Shown piece after piece: positions 8,868-19,965 of a DNA stretch of 64,000 nucleotides. The position numbers were made by a program, and so were the translations under genes. Source of the stretch: Streptomyces sp. H27-C3 (GTDB lineage: Bacteria > Actinomycetota > Actinomycetes > Streptomycetales > Streptomycetaceae); contig NZ_JASITA010000001.1 in NCBI RefSeq assembly GCF_030063415.1, positions 248,001 through 312,000 of the forward strand. Direction: 5' to 3'. Below the pieces are notes generated by a model, which saw only the letters and a program-made list of their open reading frames with translations, was not told the DNA's origin and searched no databases. Within the stretch, counting starts at the first letter, position 1. Each line of letters starts with the position of its first letter.

Positions 8868-9362
8868 GTGGCCAGCACAGACGATCCCGAGCCCCAGGGC
8901 GCAGCCCCGGTCCGCCCGACGGCGGATCTTCAGCGATTCGCGGTGGAACTGCGCCGGATGAACGGGGAGATCAACCGGCTGGTCCACGGTTTCGCGCTCG
9001 GTCAGGGCCTGCACCCCACCGACATCCAGGCACTCGCGGCGATCCTCGATGCCGACGAGCCGCTGACGCCGGGCCGGCTCCGGGAGCACCTGGGGCTGAC
9101 CTCGGGCGCCGTGACCGCTTGCCTCGACCGTCTTGAGCGGGCCGGGCACATCCGCCGGTCACGGGAGAGCACGGACCGGCGCGTGATCCATCTGCACTAC
9201 GTGGAGGGCGCACGGTCCGCTGCGCGCGCCTACTTCCTGCCGCTGGCCGAGGCGACCGAGGGGGCCCGCAGCCGGTTCAGCGCGGACGAACAGTCGGTTA
9301 TTCTGCGCTTCCTCGCGGCCATGAACGACGAGATGGCCGGACTGCGCGTGCTCCGCCGCTGA
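8868..9362 (+). CDS. MarR family transcriptional regulator
   Basis: A 164-aa winged-helix regulator. The central part (PTDIQALAAILDADEPLTPG, then the recognition helix LTSGAVTACLDRLERAG, then the wing RESTDRR) is typical MarR. It starts at a GTG at 8868; the frame has no upstream alternative. It lies 184 nt upstream of and in the same direction as a degraded MMPL exporter gene, separated by a hairpin and an inverted repeat that may be its operator. MarR proteins commonly repress an adjacent efflux gene and respond to small aromatic ligands. The ligand here is unknown. Confidence 0.9.
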   Translation: MASTDDPEPQGAAPVRPTADLQRFAVELRRMNGEINRLVHGFALGQGLHPTDIQALAAILDADEPLTPGRLREHLGLTSGAVTACLDRLERAGHIRRSRESTDRRVIHLHYVEGARSAARAYFLPLAEATEGARSRFSADEQSVILRFLAAMNDEMAGLRVLRR

Positions 9363-9383
9363 ATTCTCCGGGTGCCCGTGCAT

Positions 9384-9409
9384 CCCTACCGGCGGCTTCC
9401 GCGGTAGGG
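9384..9409 (+). terminator. Hairpin after marR-like gene
   Basis: CCCTACCG (9384-9391) pairs with CGGTAGGG (9402-9409) across a 10-nt loop, 21 nt after the MarR stop. There is no U-tract, as is usual in Streptomyces. Confidence 0.6.
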
Positions 9410-9482
9410 GTGTTGGGGAGCCGATCGGCCTCGCCCCTGGCCCCCTGGTCCGCCCTCTTCTCCCTGTTCGCGTCCGATAAGG

Positions 9483-9509
9483 GTAATCTCTCTCACTCAT
9501 TGAGATTAC
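9483..9509. promoter_or_regulatory. Candidate MarR operator
   Basis: GTAATCTC (9483-9490) and GAGATTAC (9502-9509) form a perfect 8-bp inverted repeat with an 11-bp spacer, 38 nt upstream of the MMPL start. The AT-rich patch stands out from its surroundings, and CATTGAG occurs twice in and after it. Binding by the adjacent MarR protein is inferred from position. Confidence 0.5.
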
Positions 9510-9546
9510 TATTCATTGAGTTACTTCTCACGCTTCTGGGAGTCCG

Positions 9547-11045
9547 ATGTTCTCCGCCCCCCGATCGGCACGCTGGCTGATCCCGGTCGTTCTGCTCATT
9601 GCCTGGCTCGGTATCGGCGGGGTGCTCGGCCCCTACGCCGGGAAACTTGGCGACGTCGCGACCAACGATCAGGCGGCCTTCCTGCCGCGCAACGCGGAGT
9701 CGACCAAGGTCATCGACGCCCAGCAGGACTTCCGTCAGAAGGAGACGCTCCCGGCGATCGTGGTCTGGACAGCCGACGGCGGCAGTGGGGACAGCGGTCA
9801 GAACGACAGCCGGGGGTGTCAGCTCGGGGCTGAGCAACAGGCCGCCGCGACCCGTGCGCTGGCTTCACTGACCGGCACTCCGGGCGTGGTGAGCGAGGTC
9901 TCCCCCGCGCTGCCCTCCAAGGACCGACGGGCCCTCCAGGGCGTCGTACAACTACGGCCGGACCTGGGCGAGAGCCTGCCCACCACCCTCCAGGAGATCA
10001 AGAAGGCCGCGGAAACCGTGCCCGGCACCGCCGTGGTGACGGCGGGTCCCGCGGCCAGCCGGGCCGACCTGTCGGAGGCGTTCGCCGGCATCGACGGCCT
10101 GCTGCTCGGTGTCGCCCTCGCGGCCGTCCTGCTCATCCTGCTGCTGGTCTACCGCAGCGTCCTGCTCCCCCTGGTCATCATCCTGGGCGCGGTCTTCGCC
10201 CTCGGGCTGGCCTGCGCGGTCGTGTACGCGCTCGCGGACCACGGCATCGTCCGCGTCGACGGCCAGGTCCAGGGAATCCTGTCCATCCTCGTCATCGGCG
10301 CCGCCACGGACTACGCGCTGCTGCTGACCGCCCGCTTCCGCGAGGAACTGGCGCTCCACAGCGACCGGACGACGGCGATGCGCGCCGCCCTGCGGCAGTC
10401 CTTCGGGCCCATCACCGCGAGCGGCGCCACGGTCGCCCTCGGCCTGCTCGCGCTACTGCTGAGCGACCTGACCAACAACCGGGCGCTGGGGCCGGTCGGC
10501 GCCATCGGTATCGTCTGCGCCGTACTCAGCGCCCTGACCTTCCTGCCTGCGGCCCTGGTCCTGCTCGGCCGTGCGGCGTACTGGCCCGCCCGCCCCGGCC
10601 CAAGTCCGCCGCCCAGAAGGCATCCGGTCACACCATCTGGACCTGGGTCGCGCACCTGGTCGACCGCCTGTACGGTTTCGTCTTCCTCGTCGCCCTGGGC
10701 GTGGACTACAACATCTTCCTGATGTCCAGAGTCCGTGAGGAGTCATTGCTCCACGGCCCCCGCCAGGGAGTGCTGCGCGGGCTCACCGCGACGGGCGGGG
10801 TCATCACCTCCGCGGGCGTGGTGCTCGCCGCGACGTTCGCCGCGCTCGGGGTGATCCCCCTGGCGTTCCTGCTCCAGATCGCGTTCATCGTCGCCTTCGG
10901 CGTACTGCTGGACACCCTCGTCGTACGGTCCTTGCTGGTTCCGGCGCTGGCGCGTGACATCGGGCGCCTCGCCTGGTGGCCCGGATCGCTCAGCAAGGAC
11001 AGTCGAGTCGGCTCGCCCGGTGAGGGGCAGAGCACACAGAGCTGA
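9547..11045 (+). pseudogene. MMPL/RND family exporter, frameshifted and internally deleted
   Basis: The first about 350 codons read as an intact MMPL N-terminal half: TM1 (WLIPVVLLIAWLGIGGVL), a periplasmic loop, then the TM2-TM6 block with GAATDYALLLTARFREEL. Near 10590-10600 the frame breaks, and the following bases in another frame give RPKSAAQKASGH, then HLVDRLYGFVFLVALGVDYN. The text thus jumps from the post-TM6 linker straight to the TM10 region (GVDYNIFLMSRVREES), ending at 11045. About 200-300 residues, covering TM7 and the second large loop, are missing compared with the usual 700-plus aa. Loss of function is near certain. GGGAG lies 6 nt upstream of the ATG. Confidence 0.85.
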
Positions 11046-11087
11046 TCGGCGCCGCTCGGACCGGTGCGCAGTTCGGGCGGCGCCGAT
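11045..11087 (+). terminator. Hairpin after MMPL pseudogene
   Basis: ATCGGCGCCGC (11045-11055) pairs with GCGGCGCCGAT (11077-11087), an 11-bp perfect stem with a 21-nt loop beginning at the stop codon. Confidence 0.6.
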
Positions 11088-11247
11088 GCCTGGGCTCTGA
11101 CACACCATCAACCTGGCGTACGCATAGCGGTTTTGACGCCTGGGCGCCGTCGGGAGACGTGTGGCGCGCGCCCCGGCGTTCCGGAACCAGAAAGCCGTGT
11201 TCTTCCTCTTGACCCTCGCGCCGCGGGCAGACCAGCATCACTTTGCT

Positions 11248-11261
11248 GGAGAGCGCTCTCC
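11248..11261. promoter_or_regulatory. LacI-type operator 1
   Basis: GGAGAGCGCTCTCC, a perfect 14-bp palindrome 34 nt upstream of the discoidin/beta-helix gene start. It has the CG-centred form of LacI-family sites and recurs at 13726, 16695 (one change) and 19248. Confidence 0.8.
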
Positions 11262-11294
11262 CTCACTCTCTCCCCCGAACGAGGAGAACACCTC

Positions 11295-13490
<2,196 letters not shown>

Positions 13491-13511
13491 CCCCTGACCC
13501 CTGACTCCTGC

Positions 13512-13535
13512 CCCCGTCCCCGTCCCCGTCCCCGT
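13512..13535 (+). repeat. CCCCGT hexamer tandem repeat
   Basis: Four perfect copies of CCCCGT directly after the stop of the beta-helix gene, flanked by imperfect CCCCTGA repeats. Low-complexity intergenic DNA. Confidence 0.7.
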
Positions 13536-13585
13536 CCCCCGACCGCCACCCTCTGAGCCCATCCCGGGTTCCTCCGAGCCCATTC

Positions 13586-13626
13586 GGGGCCCGGCATCCT
13601 CCGCGTCAGCGGGGATGCCGGGCCCC
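13586..13626 (+). terminator. Strong hairpin terminator
   Basis: GGGGCCCGGCATCC (13586-13599) pairs perfectly with GGATGCCGGGCCCC (13613-13626) over a 13-nt loop, between the beta-helix gene and the next operator. Confidence 0.8.
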
Positions 13627-13725
13627 GCGCGCGTGCCGGGGTGCCTCCAATTGCGCCAAACCGGCGTAACCACAAAGAAGTTGGCACCCAACACGTTGAC
13701 AGGCACACGACTCCGCGCCACTCTC

Positions 13726-13739
13726 GGAGAGCGCTCTCC
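13726..13739. promoter_or_regulatory. LacI-type operator 2
   Basis: GGAGAGCGCTCTCC again, identical to the site at 11248, 53 nt upstream of the stand-alone discoidin gene and downstream of the terminator, so the two discoidin genes have separate, similarly controlled promoters. Confidence 0.8.
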
Positions 13740-13791
13740 CAACCCGGCTTCGGGAAGCCGGCACCCCCTCCCCCTCCCGCCAGGAGCCATA

Positions 13792-14301
13792 GTGTTCAGA
13801 TCCCGGGCAGCCTTGTCCGGCCGTCCCAGAGTCGGAGTACTGCTCGTCACTCTCGCCGCCGTGCTGGCGACCTCACTCACGCTCGCGACAGCACCGGACG
13901 CCGGAGCCGCCGACACCTTGCTGTCCCAGAACAAGCCCGCGACCGCCTCCTCGTCCGAAGGCGACGGTCTCGCCCCTTCCGCGGCCTTCGACGGGAACCT
14001 GACCGGCACCCGCTGGGCCAGCGAATGGCGCGACCCGCAGTCGATCCAGGTCGACCTCGCCGCGCCGACCGTGCTGCGCAGGCTCCAACTGGTGTGGGAC
14101 CCGGCCTACGCCAAGTCCTACCAGGTACAGGTTTCGGAAGACGGCGCCAACTGGCGTGCGGTGCACTCCACTTCCGACGGTAACGGTGACGTGGACAGCA
14201 TCGAGATCGCCGCGACCACCGCCCGGCATGTGCGGCTGAACCTGACGGCCCGTGGCACGGGCTGGGGCTATTCGCTCTTCGAGTTCGGCGTCTACAGCTG
14301 A
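13792..14301 (+). CDS. Secreted stand-alone discoidin (F5/8 type C) protein
   Basis: A 169-aa protein. Residues 1-40 are a signal peptide (GVLLVTLAAVLATSLTLATA, cleavage near AGAA/D). The rest is a single F5/8-type C domain from LLSQNKPATASSSE to GWGYSLFEFGVYS, closely similar to the discoidin domain of the gene at 11295. The start is a GTG with AGGAG 7 nt upstream. No catalytic domain is present, so it probably acts as an extracellular carbohydrate-binding protein helping enzymes of the same regulon. The substrate is inferred to be the same glycan. Confidence 0.88.
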   Translation: MFRSRAALSGRPRVGVLLVTLAAVLATSLTLATAPDAGAADTLLSQNKPATASSSEGDGLAPSAAFDGNLTGTRWASEWRDPQSIQVDLAAPTVLRRLQLVWDPAYAKSYQVQVSEDGANWRAVHSTSDGNGDVDSIEIAATTARHVRLNLTARGTGWGYSLFEFGVYS

Positions 14302-14442
14302 CGACAGCACCGGCCTACCAGGCCGGTGCTCAACACACACAGCTCACACGGCAGTCCGCCGGGCGCGCAGCCGCGCGCCCGGTCGCCTCCCCACCCACCG
14401 CACATCCCCCCATCCCCCACCACCTCTGACAGGAGGTCTCCC

Positions 14443-15525
14443 ATGAGACGGAGTTCAAAAACTCTGTCCGCGCTGCTCGTCTGTACGGCACTGGCGGCGA
14501 CCACATTCGGTATCGGCTCGATCACCTCGGCCGCCGACCCCGGCTCGGATTCCAAGAGCGTGTCGAGCGCGTCCACGCACACCGGGCACACGAACAAGGT
14601 GTCCCTGCTGCCTTCCGGCGACGACGCGGACGGCGACGGCTACATTCCGGCGAACCCGCCGGTGACCGCTCTGCCCCCGGCCGCCCAGGCCCCGCCGTCC
14701 CGGTACTTCCACGAGTTCCAGGCCAACTGCTCGGTCACACACACCGCGCCGGACGACCCGATCATCTACCCCGGCCAACCGGGCAGGTCCCACGACCACA
14801 CGTTCATGGGCAACACGACGACGAACGCCAACAGCACCACGGCGTCCCTGTACGGCGGCAACACCACATGCAAGGCGCCGGGCGACTCCTCGGCGTACTG
14901 GATGCCGTCCCTGTTCAAGGGCGACAAGAAGGTACTGCCGATCGGACCGCAGACCATCTACTACAAGGCGGGTGTCACCGACTACACCACGGTGCGCCCC
15001 TTCCCCAAGGGCCTGCGGTACGTCGTCGGCAGTCCCACCCAGAGCCCCCAGGAATTTCGCGACCACCCCGGGTGGGTCGAGGGCTGGGAGTGCGGTGAGA
15101 GCTTCGGCAATGTCGGGTTCCCGCAGAACTGCCCGGCGGGCTCGCAGCTCAATCTCCGTATGCAGGCACCGAGTTGTTGGAACGGCCAGCATCTCGACAC
15201 ACCGGACCACCAGAGCCACATGGCGTATCCGGACGTGAAGCCGGGCACCAACGACAATGTCTGCCCGGCCAGTCACCCCGTGGCACTGCCCATGGTCGAG
15301 TTCAAGATGGCTTTCCCTGCGGACGGCGACATGTCGCAGGTCCGGCTGGCCAGCGGCGGGGGCCATACCTTCCACTACGACTTCTTCAACGCGTGGGACG
15401 AGCGCACGCTCAAGGCGCTGGTCGACCACTGCGTGGTGGGCGGACTGCAGTGTGACGCGCGTGGCTACGACCAGACGCACCCCGGTGCGGGCGCCGCGCT
15501 GAACGCGGACTACCGGCTGCCCTGA
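14443..15525 (+). CDS. Secreted DUF1996 protein
   Basis: A 360-aa protein with a signal peptide (LSALLVCTALAATTFGIGS) and a DUF1996 domain. The family hallmarks are YFHEFQANCSVTHTAPDDP, the metal-like histidine motif SHDHTFMGN, MPSLFKGDK, CWNGQHLDTPDHQSHMAYP and the C-terminal HTFHYDFFNAW. A perfect AGGAGG sits 7 nt before the ATG. It lies 141 nt after the discoidin gene and may share its promoter. DUF1996 proteins occur in fungi and actinomycetes, often beside polysaccharide-degrading enzymes. Their reaction is unknown; the conserved His/Asp residues suggest a metal-dependent or lytic activity. Confidence 0.92.
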   Translation: MRRSSKTLSALLVCTALAATTFGIGSITSAADPGSDSKSVSSASTHTGHTNKVSLLPSGDDADGDGYIPANPPVTALPPAAQAPPSRYFHEFQANCSVTHTAPDDPIIYPGQPGRSHDHTFMGNTTTNANSTTASLYGGNTTCKAPGDSSAYWMPSLFKGDKKVLPIGPQTIYYKAGVTDYTTVRPFPKGLRYVVGSPTQSPQEFRDHPGWVEGWECGESFGNVGFPQNCPAGSQLNLRMQAPSCWNGQHLDTPDHQSHMAYPDVKPGTNDNVCPASHPVALPMVEFKMAFPADGDMSQVRLASGGGHTFHYDFFNAWDERTLKALVDHCVVGGLQCDARGYDQTHPGAGAALNADYRLP

Positions 15526-15550
15526 CCGGCCGGTAACGCCCGTTCCGTCG

Positions 15551-15581
15551 CCCGGTCCGCCCCACCCAGGGGCGGGCCGGG
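15551..15581. terminator. Bidirectional terminator between DUF1996 and lacI-type genes
   Basis: CCCGGTCCGCCCC (15551-15563) pairs with GGGGCGGGCCGGG (15569-15581) with one T-G wobble and a 5-nt loop, between convergent genes. Confidence 0.75.
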
Positions 15582-15609
15582 CCTCGGCCTGAGCCGGTGC
15601 CTCCGCGGG

Positions 15610-16650
15610 CTACGCCGAGTCGCGGAGAACCAGTTCCGCATCGAAGATCGCCGAAGTGGGCGCGGTCAGCGTCCCCTCGATCTGCTCCTGGAGGAGCCGC
15701 GCCATGGTGGCCGCCATCTCCTCCATCGGCTGGCGGATCGTGGTCAACGGCGGTCGGCAGCCGACCGCCGCGCTGGAGTCGTCGAAGCCGATCACCGCCA
15801 CGTCTTCGGGTACCCGCTTGCCCGCCTCGCGCAGCGCCTGGCAGACCCCTTGCGCCATCAGGTCGTTGGCCGCGAACACCCCGTCGATGTCGGGGTGTTC
15901 GGCAAGCAGGCGGACCATGGCCGTCGCTCCGCTCTCGACGGTGAAGTCCCCCTCCGCTATGGGGATGTACGGGTGCCCATGCCGCGCCGTGGCATCGCGG
16001 AAGCCGACGAGGCGGTCCTGGGCCGCCGGCACGTTCAACGGTCCGGTGATCGTGGCGACGCGGCGGCAGCCGCGCGCCAGCAGATGCTCCGCAGCCATGC
16101 GCGCGCCGTCCTGGTGCGCGAAGTCGACGTAACTGACCTGGGCCGGCAACGCGGGGCGTGCGAACAGCACGCAGGGCAGGCCTTCGGCGGCGAGAAGTGC
16201 GGGCAGCGGGTCCTCTGCGTGCGTGGAGAAGATCAGCGCACCGTCGGCGCTGCCCTGGCGGAGATAGGCCCGCACCTGGTGCCTGGCGGCGTCGGACTCG
16301 GCGAACATCAGCACCGGATGCATGGACCTCGGGCGCAGGAAGCCGACGACACCGCCGACCACCCGCCCGAAGAAGGGGTCGGTGAGGACCCGGGAGGCGA
16401 AGGCGTTCTGTTCGCTCTCGGTGTCGTCGCCCGCTCCGGAGACCACCAGCGCGATGGTCTCGGCGCGCCGGGTCACCAGCGAACGCGCGGCCCGGTTGGG
16501 CGTGTAGCCGGTCCGCTCGATCGCTTCCCGGACCGCTTCCTGGATCTCCAGGTCCACGTTGCGGATGCCGTTGACGACCCGCGAGACGGTCGCGCGGGAG
16601 ACGCCGGCCGCACGCGCGACATCCTCTAGGGTCGGCGCCTGTCTGGTCAT
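15610..16650 (-). CDS. LacI family transcriptional repressor of the local glycan regulon
   Basis: A 346-aa regulator. An N-terminal HTH (TLEDVARAAGVSRATVSRVV, residues 7-26) and hinge helix (YTPNRAARSLVTRR) precede a periplasmic-binding-protein-like sugar-sensing domain ending VIGFDDSSAAVGCRPPLTTI. It is downstream of the GH3 gene on the same strand. A variant of the operator found before the other genes occurs 45 nt upstream of its start, suggesting autoregulation. By family precedent it represses the discoidin, beta-helix and GH3 genes until an oligosaccharide binds. The inducer is not deducible. Confidence 0.93.
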   Translation of the reverse strand: MTRQAPTLEDVARAAGVSRATVSRVVNGIRNVDLEIQEAVREAIERTGYTPNRAARSLVTRRAETIALVVSGAGDDTESEQNAFASRVLTDPFFGRVVGGVVGFLRPRSMHPVLMFAESDAARHQVRAYLRQGSADGALIFSTHAEDPLPALLAAEGLPCVLFARPALPAQVSYVDFAHQDGARMAAEHLLARGCRRVATITGPLNVPAAQDRLVGFRDATARHGHPYIPIAEGDFTVESGATAMVRLLAEHPDIDGVFAANDLMAQGVCQALREAGKRVPEDVAVIGFDDSSAAVGCRPPLTTIRQPMEEMAATMARLLQEQIEGTLTAPTSAIFDAELVLRDSA

Positions 16651-16694
16651 GTCCGTACCCTACCGGCGGCGACAGGAACTGCGGGAAGCGCCTC

Positions 16695-16708
16695 GGGGAG
16701 CGCTCTCC
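16695..16708. promoter_or_regulatory. LacI-type operator 3 (autoregulatory)
   Basis: GGGGAGCGCTCTCC, one base different from the other sites, 45 nt upstream of the LacI gene start. Confidence 0.7.
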
Positions 16709-16784
16709 ACAGATGCCGCTCGGCAGGAGCGCACAGGGCTGTATCGGACCCGATGAAGGGCTGGTTGAGGTCGTCGACGCGAGT

Positions 16785-19227
16785 CTATGGACGAGTGGGG
16801 CGGACTTCCCCCACGCACACCGTGGCGGCCAGGGGCAGCTCGCCGGCCGACGGTCCGGCGAGCACACTGTACGAACCCGGTTCCACGCACCAGCCTCGGT
16901 CGCTCTCCGACCAGTGACGCAGCAACCGCGCCGGGACTCGTACCGTCGCCGTGACCCGCTCGCCGGGCTCCGCATCGACCGACGCGTACCCGGCGAGCCA
17001 TCGCTGCGGGCGCTCCACCGTGGACCCCGGTCTCGCCAAGTACACCTGGACCACCTCCCGGCCGCGCCGACCACCGGTGTTGCGCACGCGAACGGCCACG
17101 GTGAAGGCGCCGCTTCCCAACACCGTGGCTGGGGTGGTCAGTTCCTCGTACTCCCAGGTCGTATACCCGAGGCCGCGCCCGAACCAGTACGCGGGCTCGC
17201 GGCCCTCACGCAGCCAGGCCCGGTAGCCGATATGAAGTCCCTCGGTGTAGGCCAGTACGCCGCTCTCCGGCCTGGTCACGGTCACGGGCACGTCATCGAG
17301 GGCGGCGCCCCAGGTGGTCGGCAGCCGTCCGCCCGGTTCGGCCCGTCCGAACAGCACGTCGGCGAGCCCGGTGCCGCCCTCCTGGCCGGGGAACCAGGCC
17401 AGCAATATCGCTCCGGGCTGCTCACGCCACGGCATCTCCACCGGAGCGCCGACGTTGACGACGACGACGGTGCGCGGGTTGGCGGCCGTGACGACCCGTA
17501 CCAACTCGTCCTGGCTGAAGGGGAGCCGGAGATCGGTGCGGTCTCGCCCTTCGGACTCGCCGTCCTCCGTGGTGCCGACGAACACGACGGCCGCGTCCGC
17601 GCTGCGTGCCGCTTCGGCCGCCGCGGCGAGCGCGGGCAGCGGGATCCGGGGCGGGCGGCCCCGCGGTCACCAGGGTGGCGCGGCCCGTGTCGTCCGCGAG
17701 TTCCCGGCGTGCCACGACCGCCACCGCCTGTCCGGCCGTGAGCCGAATGCGCCCGTAGTGGCACGGCGGGTTCACATGAACGACGGCCGGGTCGTCCGTG
17801 TCGCGCCGGAACACCCCCTCGACCAGGGTATGTTCGCCCACCGTGAGGCTCATACGCCCGAAACCGCCGACGCCGAAGACCCATTCGCCCCCGTGTGCGG
17901 GCAGTAGTCGGGCGCTGATCTCGACCGTGCGCGCTCCCGGCACCAGGGGTGGCTCCAACTGGCGTCCGGACAGGCGGTGTCCGGCATACAGCTCGCGCCC
18001 CTCGGCGTCGAGTACGCGCAGCAGAACCCCAGGGAGTCCATTGCGGGGATCCCGGCACTCCGCGACCGTCAGTGGCGGCGGATCCGCGACGGCCGGACCG
18101 GGTACGTGGACGATGCGCGACCGGCCCGCGAGCGCCGCGCGGATACCGTCGAGCGGCGTGATCACACGCTGCGGGAAGACCCCGGCGCTGCCGCCGCCCT
18201 GGGTCCTAGGCTCCCCGGCATGTACGCCGATCAGCGCGACCGTACGCAGGGCGGCGGGGTCCAGCGGCAGCAAGCCGCGGTTGTGCAGCAGAACCGAACT
18301 CGCGGCGACCGCGCGCCGCAGCAGCGGCTGCGCGTCGGGAGCGGGCCGCGGTGGGGCCGGGGTGGCCGGTGCGCCGAGAGCCCCGAGCCGGTCGGCGAGC
18401 CGGAGCAGGCGGCGCACCTTGTCGTCCACGGTGTCGGCGGGGACCATGCCGTCCTGGACGGCCCGCACCAGGGCATCTCCCCAGGGGCCCGCAGGTCCCG
18501 GCATGGCGAGGTCCTGCCCCGACAGGGCGGACGCCACGGTGGACCGCACCGCGCCCCAGTCCGAGATGACGACCCCGTCGAAACCCCACTCGCCCTTCAG
18601 TGGCTCCGCCAGCAGCGGATGCTCCGTCATCGTGGCGCCGCTGACGCCGTTGTACCCGGTCATGACGAGCCGAACGCCGGCCTTGACGGCGGCCTCGAAG
18701 GGGGCGAGGTAGACCTCGCGGAGCACGCGCTCGTCGACGGAGACGTCCACGGTGAGGCGTTCGGTCTCGGAGTCGTTGGCGACGTAGTGCTTCGCGGTGG
18801 CCGCGACGCCATGGGCCTGGATGCCCCGGATCAGGGCGGCGCCGGTGCGGCCGGTGAGCTCGGGATCCTCGGAGAAGCACTCGAAGTGGCGTCCGCCCAG
18901 CGGCGATCGGTGCAGGTTGAGGTTGGGCGCGAGCACGATGTCCACGCCTTTGCGCAGGGCCTCGGCCGCGAGCAGGCCCCCGAGCCGCTCCACGAGAGCC
19001 TCGTCCCACATCGCACCGAGCGCCGATGCGGCGGGCAGCAGCACTGAGGTGTCCAGCTCGTCCCACGCCTCCCCCCGCACCCCCGCAGGCCCGTCGGAAG
19101 CCGTCAACTCCCTGAGCCCTACGGCTGGTTCAGCATGTGTGCGCCAGGTGGTCGCACCTGTGAGCATGCGCACCTTCTGCCGTAGGTCCAGCTTGTCCAG
19201 CAGTCGAGTCAGCTCTTCCTCGGTCAT
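16785..19227 (-). pseudogene. GH3 family beta-glycosidase with PA14-like insert, frameshifted
   Basis: About 810 codons of a GH3 enzyme. The N-terminal TIM-barrel has KHYVANDSETER and GVVISDWGAVRST, with the catalytic nucleophile Asp at residue 223. A PA14-like insertion (from about YAGHRLSGRQL to VEGVFRRDTDD) sits before the second alpha/beta domain, and a fibronectin-III-like C-terminus (REVVQVYLA) ends at 16785. Near 17640-17690 the frame shifts by +1: after LVTAGPPAPDP the sense continues in another frame as PLPALAAAAEAARS, then VVFVGTTEDGESEGRD. One extra base in a GC-rich run would explain it; a sequencing error is possible. The start at 19227 (MTEEELTRLL) lies 20 nt from a perfect operator. 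If functional it would be a cytoplasmic beta-glucosidase (no signal peptide). Confidence 0.85.
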
Positions 19228-19247
19228 CCCCCACACCTCTCCCCAAC

Positions 19248-19273
19248 GCTCTGGGAGAGCGCTCTCCCAGAGC
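19248..19273. promoter_or_regulatory. LacI-type operator 4 (26-bp perfect palindrome)
   Basis: Each half reads GCTCTGGGAGAGC outward to centre, giving a 26-bp perfect palindrome that contains the 14-bp core GGAGAGCGCTCTCC. It lies 20 nt upstream of the GH3 start and is the most extended copy in the window, so probably the strongest site. Confidence 0.85.
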
Positions 19274-19965
19274 ATGACCAGGGGGCGGGAAACTGTCAAT
19301 GCGGCAACACCGGGCCGGTCCGGGTGTGGTTGGCGTGGATGCCGGATGGGCTGCGCCGACGCCCGCGAGTGCCTCGTCGGCGTACCCCCGTGTCTGCGCC
19401 ACGGCCGAAGTTGGCAACGATGTCGGAGAGTTCAGGTTCGGCCGGGGCAGCCATGTCGGCCTCGGACTCGTTGCCGGGGGTCTGGTCGGCGGGCGTCCCG
19501 GACGGTACTTCCGCCGGTCGGCGTCGCCAGCGGTATGGCGTCGGTGGATTCGACACGGGCGGGGTCATGACTGTCCTGCCCGCGACGCCTGTTCCTGGCG
19601 GGCCTGGTACGCGCGGGGCGTGTCCCGGATGCGGGCAGGACGGGAAGCACGCCGGGCCGGGCGCGCGCGAAATCTTCGACCGGGCGTGCGCTGCGCCAGG
19701 CCGGGACCCCGCCACCGGTGTACAGACCGTGCGGCCGAGGCTCTCGGGAATAGTCGAGGCCAGGTCCGCCTTGACGCCGTCGGGGAGGCCTGGGATGTCC
19801 AGCACCAGGGGCCTGCTCAGGGCGGAGGGCACCGGCTCCGGATCGACGAGCAGCAATTTCACGCGCTCCCCGAGACGCGCGCGTGCGGGGCCCTCTCCGA
19901 AGCCCAGGAACAGGTGTTCCGGGTCAGGTCGACCGGCCCCGCCTCCGACCTGCGGAGGCCGGTGG
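19274..19965 (-). other. Gene-poor stretch with one unassigned open frame (19296-19862)
   Basis: No convincing gene. The minus strand holds a 188-codon frame beginning MKLLLVDPEPVPSALSR, followed by LDIPGLPDGVKADLAST, which look protein-like for about 45 residues. The rest is Pro/Arg/Gly-rich with no recognisable motif. The frame also stays open upstream of the start codon to about 19930, so the readable part may be an internal fragment of a lost gene. Confidence 0.3.

Noticed and set aside
9547..11045. Programmed frameshift in the MMPL gene
   Set aside because: The break is accompanied by loss of TM7-TM9, so decay explains it better than recoding.
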